Origin: Polaromonas sp.
Lineage (GTDB): Bacteria; Pseudomonadota; Gammaproteobacteria; Burkholderiales; Burkholderiaceae_C
NCBI GenBank assembly: GCA_028292345.1
Contig: JAQGMN010000347.1
Span: 1-18,356 of the forward strand
Length of the DNA stretch: 18,356 bases
Reading direction: 5' to 3'
The notes under the pieces were generated by a model. That model had not been told where the DNA came from. It saw only the letters and a program-made list of their open reading frames with translations, and ran no database searches. This document shows positions 15,776 to 18,356 of the stretch, piece by piece. Each line of letters opens with the position of its first letter. Position 1 is the stretch's first letter. The position numbers were made by a program, and so were the translations under genes.

Positions 15776-15827
15776 GCTGCACGCAAGCCCGTACTTCGGA
15801 TGTCAGCCTGAAGGGCAGCCTTTTTTT
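15774..15827 (+). terminator. Probable intrinsic terminator after the GGDEF-EAL gene
   Basis: AGGCTGC (15774-15780, overlapping the TAG stop) can pair with GCAGCCT (15815-15821), and a run of seven T follows (15821-15827). The loop of 34 bases is long, so this is a weak hairpin. A terminator is expected here because the next gene, yggS, converges from the right. Confidence 0.45.
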
Positions 15828-15887
15828 CAAGTTCCCAGGAGGTCGCCCTTCGCGGCCTCGCCGGGGCGCAGCACCAGCCGCGAGCGA

Positions 15888-16619
15888 TCAGCCGCGCCCG
15901 CCGAAGATGGCGGTTCCCACGCGCACCATGGTGCTGCCGGCATGGATGGCGGCCTCCAGGTCCGCCGTCATGCCCAGCGACAGCGTGTCCATCGGCACCG
16001 GCAGCGCGCCGGACGCATTTATTTGATCAAACAAGGCTTTTGCGCTGGCGTGCAGGGCGCAAGCAGCTACAAAATCAGGAGCAGGCTCGGGAATGGCCAT
16101 CAGGCCGCGCAGCACCAGGCGCGGGAGTTGCGCGACGTGCCGGGCAAGCTCCAGCGCCGCGTCGGGCGCCACGCCCGACTTGTTGGCGCCGCCGTCGATA
16201 TTGACCTGCAGGCACACCTGCATCGGCGGCAGTTCGGGCGGCCGCTGCTCGCTCAGGCGCTGGGCGATCTTCAGCCGGTCCACCGACTGCACCCAGTCGA
16301 AATGCCCGGCCACCAGCCGCGTCTTGTTGCTCTGCACCGGTCCGATGCAGTGCCATTCCAGCGCATTGGCCGGCGCCCCGGTCCCGGTGGCGACATCAGC
16401 CGGCCAAGCGCGCAAGGCCTCGATCTTGTCGGCGCCTTCGGCAATGTAGTTCTCGCCAAAAGCCGTCTGGCCTGCCGCCACGGCCTCGGCCACCGCCTCG
16501 GCGCCGAAGGTTTTCGAAACCGCCAGCAAGCGCACGCTGGCCGGGTCGCGCCTAGAAGCCAGGCACGCGGCGTGAATTCGGTCATGGACAAGTCGGAGTT
16601 GGTGCGCAATCGTGGTCAT
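15888..16619 (-). CDS. yggS: YggS/PROSC family PLP homeostasis protein
   Basis: Encodes 243 residues, a usual length for the family. Family signatures are LLAVSKTFGAEAV, with K36 as the pyridoxal-phosphate lysine, AFGENYIAEGADKI, EWHCIGPVQSNKTR, CLQVNIDGGANKSG, RGLMAIPEP, LSLGMTADLEAAI and VRVGTAIFG. These proteins bind PLP in an alanine-racemase-like barrel without known catalysis and maintain vitamin B6 and amino-acid balance. The gene is divergent from pilT with 43 bp between starts, a common proteobacterial arrangement. The stretch encoding about residues 179-202 (VAACALHASAKALFDQINAS) is locally AT-richer and palindromic and appears to derive from an inserted repeat (16015-16085) that kept the frame. 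All family motifs lie outside it, so function is probably intact. Confidence 0.93.
   Translation of the reverse strand: MTTIAHQLRLVHDRIHAACLASRRDPASVRLLAVSKTFGAEAVAEAVAAGQTAFGENYIAEGADKIEALRAWPADVATGTGAPANALEWHCIGPVQSNKTRLVAGHFDWVQSVDRLKIAQRLSEQRPPELPPMQVCLQVNIDGGANKSGVAPDAALELARHVAQLPRLVLRGLMAIPEPAPDFVAACALHASAKALFDQINASGALPVPMDTLSLGMTADLEAAIHAGSTMVRVGTAIFGGRG
16015..16085. repeat. Palindromic intergenic-type repeat embedded in yggS
   Basis: The core is an inverted repeat, TTGCGC and GCGCAA (16040-16062, 11-base loop), flanked by AGCAGCTACAAAATCAGGAG on one side and ATTTGATCAAACAAGGC on the other. I recall short repeats of this style (AGCTGCTTGCGC, then a spacer, then a GCGC half and GCCTNTTTGATC) between genes in Comamonadaceae genomes, but cannot search here. 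It is read through in frame by yggS. The palindrome is directly visible; the membership is from memory. Confidence 0.45.
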
Positions 16620-16662
16620 AATCCGACTGTAAGCTCAGATTCAACCTAGAGGAATTTGCCGG

Positions 16663-17706
16663 ATGGACATTACGCAGTTGCTGGCCTTCAGCGTCAAGAA
16701 CAAGGCATCCGACCTGCACCTGTCGGCCGGCCTGCCCCCCATGATCCGGGTGCACGGCGATGTGCGGCGCATCAACATCGACCCGCTGGACCACAAGGAA
16801 GTCCACGCCATGGTGTACGACATCATGAACGACACCCAGCGCAAGCAGTACGAGGAGTTCCTGGAGGTTGATTTTTCTTTCGAGATCGACGGGCTGGCGC
16901 GCTTTCGGGTCAATGCCTTCAACCACAACCGGGGCGCCGGCGCGGTGCTGCGAACCATTCCGTCGAAGATCCTGACGCTGGAGCAACTGGGCGCGCCGAA
17001 GATTTTCGGCGAACTGGCCTTGAAGCCGCGCGGCATGGTGCTGGTCACCGGCCCAACCGGCTCGGGCAAGTCGACCACGCTGGCCGCCATGGTCAACTAC
17101 CTGAACGAAACCGAGTACGGCCACATCCTCACGGTCGAGGACCCGATCGAGTTTGTCCACGAATCCAAGAAATGCCTGATCAACCAGCGCGAGGTCGGGC
17201 CGCACACGCTGAGCTTTGCCGCCGCGCTGAAGTCGGCGCTGCGCGAAGACCCGGATGCGATCCTGGTCGGCGAAATGCGCGACCTGGAAACCATCCGCCT
17301 GGCCATGACGGCGGCCGAGACCGGCCACCTGGTGTTCGGCACGCTGCACACGTCGAGCGCGGCCAAGACCATCGACCGGATCATCGACGTGTTCCCGGCC
17401 GAGGAAAAGGAAATGATCCGCTCGATGCTGTCCGAATCGCTGCAGGCCGTGATTTCGCAAACCCTGTGCAAGACCAAGGACGGCCAGGGCCGGGTGGCGG
17501 CGCACGAGATCATGCTGGGCACCAGCGCCATCCGCAACCTGATCCGCGAAGCCAAGGTGGCGCAGATGTACTCGTCGATCCAGACCGGCAACAGCCTGGG
17601 CATGCAGACGCTGGACCAGAACCTGACCGACCTGGTCAAGCGCAATGTCATTTCCGCTGCGGAAGCCCGCGGCAAGGCCAAGATTCCCGACAACTTCCCG
17701 GGCTGA
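16663..17706 (+). CDS. pilT: PilT, type IV pilus retraction ATPase
   Basis: Encodes 347 residues, the family length, starting at ATG 16663 after GAGGA. The N-terminal PAS-like domain begins MDITQLLAFSVKNKASDLHL. The RecA-like core has the Walker A GPTGSGKST (130-138), an Asp-box region around ILTVEDPIEF (155-164), Walker B AILVGEMRD (199-207, E204) and the His box GHLVFGTLHT (221-230). AIRNLIRE (289-296), essential for retraction in characterised PilT proteins, is intact. The hexamer works at the cytoplasmic base of the pilus and drives twitching motility and DNA uptake. The next gene starts 31 bp after its stop, suggesting an operon. Confidence 0.97.
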   Translation: MDITQLLAFSVKNKASDLHLSAGLPPMIRVHGDVRRINIDPLDHKEVHAMVYDIMNDTQRKQYEEFLEVDFSFEIDGLARFRVNAFNHNRGAGAVLRTIPSKILTLEQLGAPKIFGELALKPRGMVLVTGPTGSGKSTTLAAMVNYLNETEYGHILTVEDPIEFVHESKKCLINQREVGPHTLSFAAALKSALREDPDAILVGEMRDLETIRLAMTAAETGHLVFGTLHTSSAAKTIDRIIDVFPAEEKEMIRSMLSESLQAVISQTLCKTKDGQGRVAAHEIMLGTSAIRNLIREAKVAQMYSSIQTGNSLGMQTLDQNLTDLVKRNVISAAEARGKAKIPDNFPG

Positions 17707-17737
17707 AGCCGTCCCGTCCCACCAGGAGAAATGCGCC

Positions 17738-18356
17738 ATGAAAGGCTTACTCGGACTGATCAGGCAGGCCACGCCCGCACATGCCGGCGGCGACAACAGC
17801 CCGGACACGTTTTTCTTTTCCACCGCCTTTGCCGACCAGGGAATCGACGCGTCGTCGATGGTGCCGTGGGAAGCCCGGGCCAACGAGGTGGGCGCCAGGC
17901 GGCTGCCTGCGGGGCGCGGCAGCAAGCTGCTGCAGGGCTTGTGGAGCCGGGACAGCTACATGGCGCAGCTGGGGCCAGACGCCTTGCAGCGCCTGGAAAA
18001 CTACCTTGACTTTGCCAGCGTGCCAGCCAGCCGGGATGTGATTCGACAGGACGAGTACGGCAACTTCATGCTGGTGCTTCTCAGCGGCAGCATGGCCGTG
18101 GACCGCGAGCAGCCCTGGGGCGACCGGCTGCACCTCACCGAAGCCCGGCCGGGCGACATCCTGGGCGAAATGTCGCTGCTCGACAGCGGCCCGCGTTTTT
18201 CGGTCTGCACCTCGCTGACCGATTGTGAAATCGCGGTGCTCGGCGCGCAGGCGCTCGACGAGATGATGGTCGCCGACCCGGCGCTGGCGGCCAGCCTGAT
18301 CGCCTTGCTGGCGCGCAAGCTGTCACGCCGCATGCGGGTCGTCAGCGCCCGGCTCA
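17738..18356 (+). CDS. Cyclic-nucleotide-binding-domain (Crp-like) protein, truncated by the window end
   Basis: The frame is open from ATG 17738, with AGGAG nine bases upstream, to the last base, giving 206 residues without a stop; the rest lies outside. The first 80 residues have no clear domain. From about residue 85 a cNMP-binding beta-roll is recognisable: NYLDFASVPASRDVIRQDEYGNF, a GSM turn, LTEARPGDILGEMSLLDSG and then PRFS, the phosphate-binding cassette with its Gly-Glu and Pro-Arg pairs. A helix rich in Arg and Leu follows (ALLARKLSRRMRVVSARL). Whether a DNA-binding domain follows is not visible. In Burkholderiales a gene of this kind often sits between pilT and pilU, so it may regulate pilus retraction, but this is inferred from context. 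Confidence 0.85.
   Translation, partial: MKGLLGLIRQATPAHAGGDNSPDTFFFSTAFADQGIDASSMVPWEARANEVGARRLPAGRGSKLLQGLWSRDSYMAQLGPDALQRLENYLDFASVPASRDVIRQDEYGNFMLVLLSGSMAVDREQPWGDRLHLTEARPGDILGEMSLLDSGPRFSVCTSLTDCEIAVLGAQALDEMMVADPALAASLIALLARKLSRRMRVVSARL

Noticed and set aside
16582..17925. A 447-codon minus-strand ORF opposite pilT
   Set aside because: It is antisense to a complete PilT with all family motifs and spans several real gene boundaries.
1..18356. tRNA or rRNA genes, CRISPR arrays, insertion sequences or prophage genes
   Set aside because: None could be recognised: no transposase or integrase motifs, no regularly spaced direct repeats, and no tRNA-like sequence was noticed by eye.

Overview
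The window looks like a chromosomal segment of a high-GC betaproteobacterium, most likely Burkholderiales/Comamonadaceae (Polaromonas- or Rhodoferax-like). This rests on base composition, on yggS lying divergent from pilT with a cyclic-nucleotide-binding-domain gene after pilT, and on a palindromic repeat of a kind I associate with that family. The genus is an inference.

Positions 298-11505 (minus strand) hold a tightly packed operon for a Pel-type, GalNAc-rich exopolysaccharide. In transcription order it runs: a possible 65-residue leader ORF, a PelA hydrolase-domain protein, PelB (TPR plus outer-membrane barrel), PelD (c-di-GMP receptor), PelE, PelF (glycosyltransferase), PelG (membrane transporter-like), a small secreted basic protein of unknown function, and a secreted NodB-fold deacetylase that resembles fungal Agd3 (CE18). 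The layout departs from the Pseudomonas aeruginosa pelABCDEFG paradigm. PelA is reduced to its hydrolase part, deacetylation seems to be supplied by a separate Agd3-like protein at the far end, no pelC is visible, and PelB is short. Beyond the operon, 1-87 carries the first 29 codons of another minus-strand gene, possibly a bactofilin.

Positions 11506-12092 are a divergent regulatory region with an AT-rich core. It contains a perfect FNR/Anr-type box (TTGAT-N4-ATCAA) and a second box with one mismatch 56 bp away. The perfect box sits where a class II FNR activator would sit for a pel promoter reading leftward.

Positions 12093-15775 (plus strand) hold wecB (UDP-GlcNAc 2-epimerase) and a three-PAS GGDEF-EAL protein with both catalytic motifs intact. 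The latter is a plausible local source or sink of the c-di-GMP sensed by PelD. A probable terminator follows.

Positions 15888-18356 are ordinary housekeeping and motility genes: yggS (minus), then pilT and a truncated cyclic-nucleotide-binding-domain gene (plus). A palindromic repeat appears to be embedded in frame in yggS.

Together the left two thirds look like a biofilm matrix module controlled after translation by c-di-GMP (PelD) and possibly at transcription by oxygen (FNR-type boxes). Family names come from recalled motifs and domain architecture; no database search was run.
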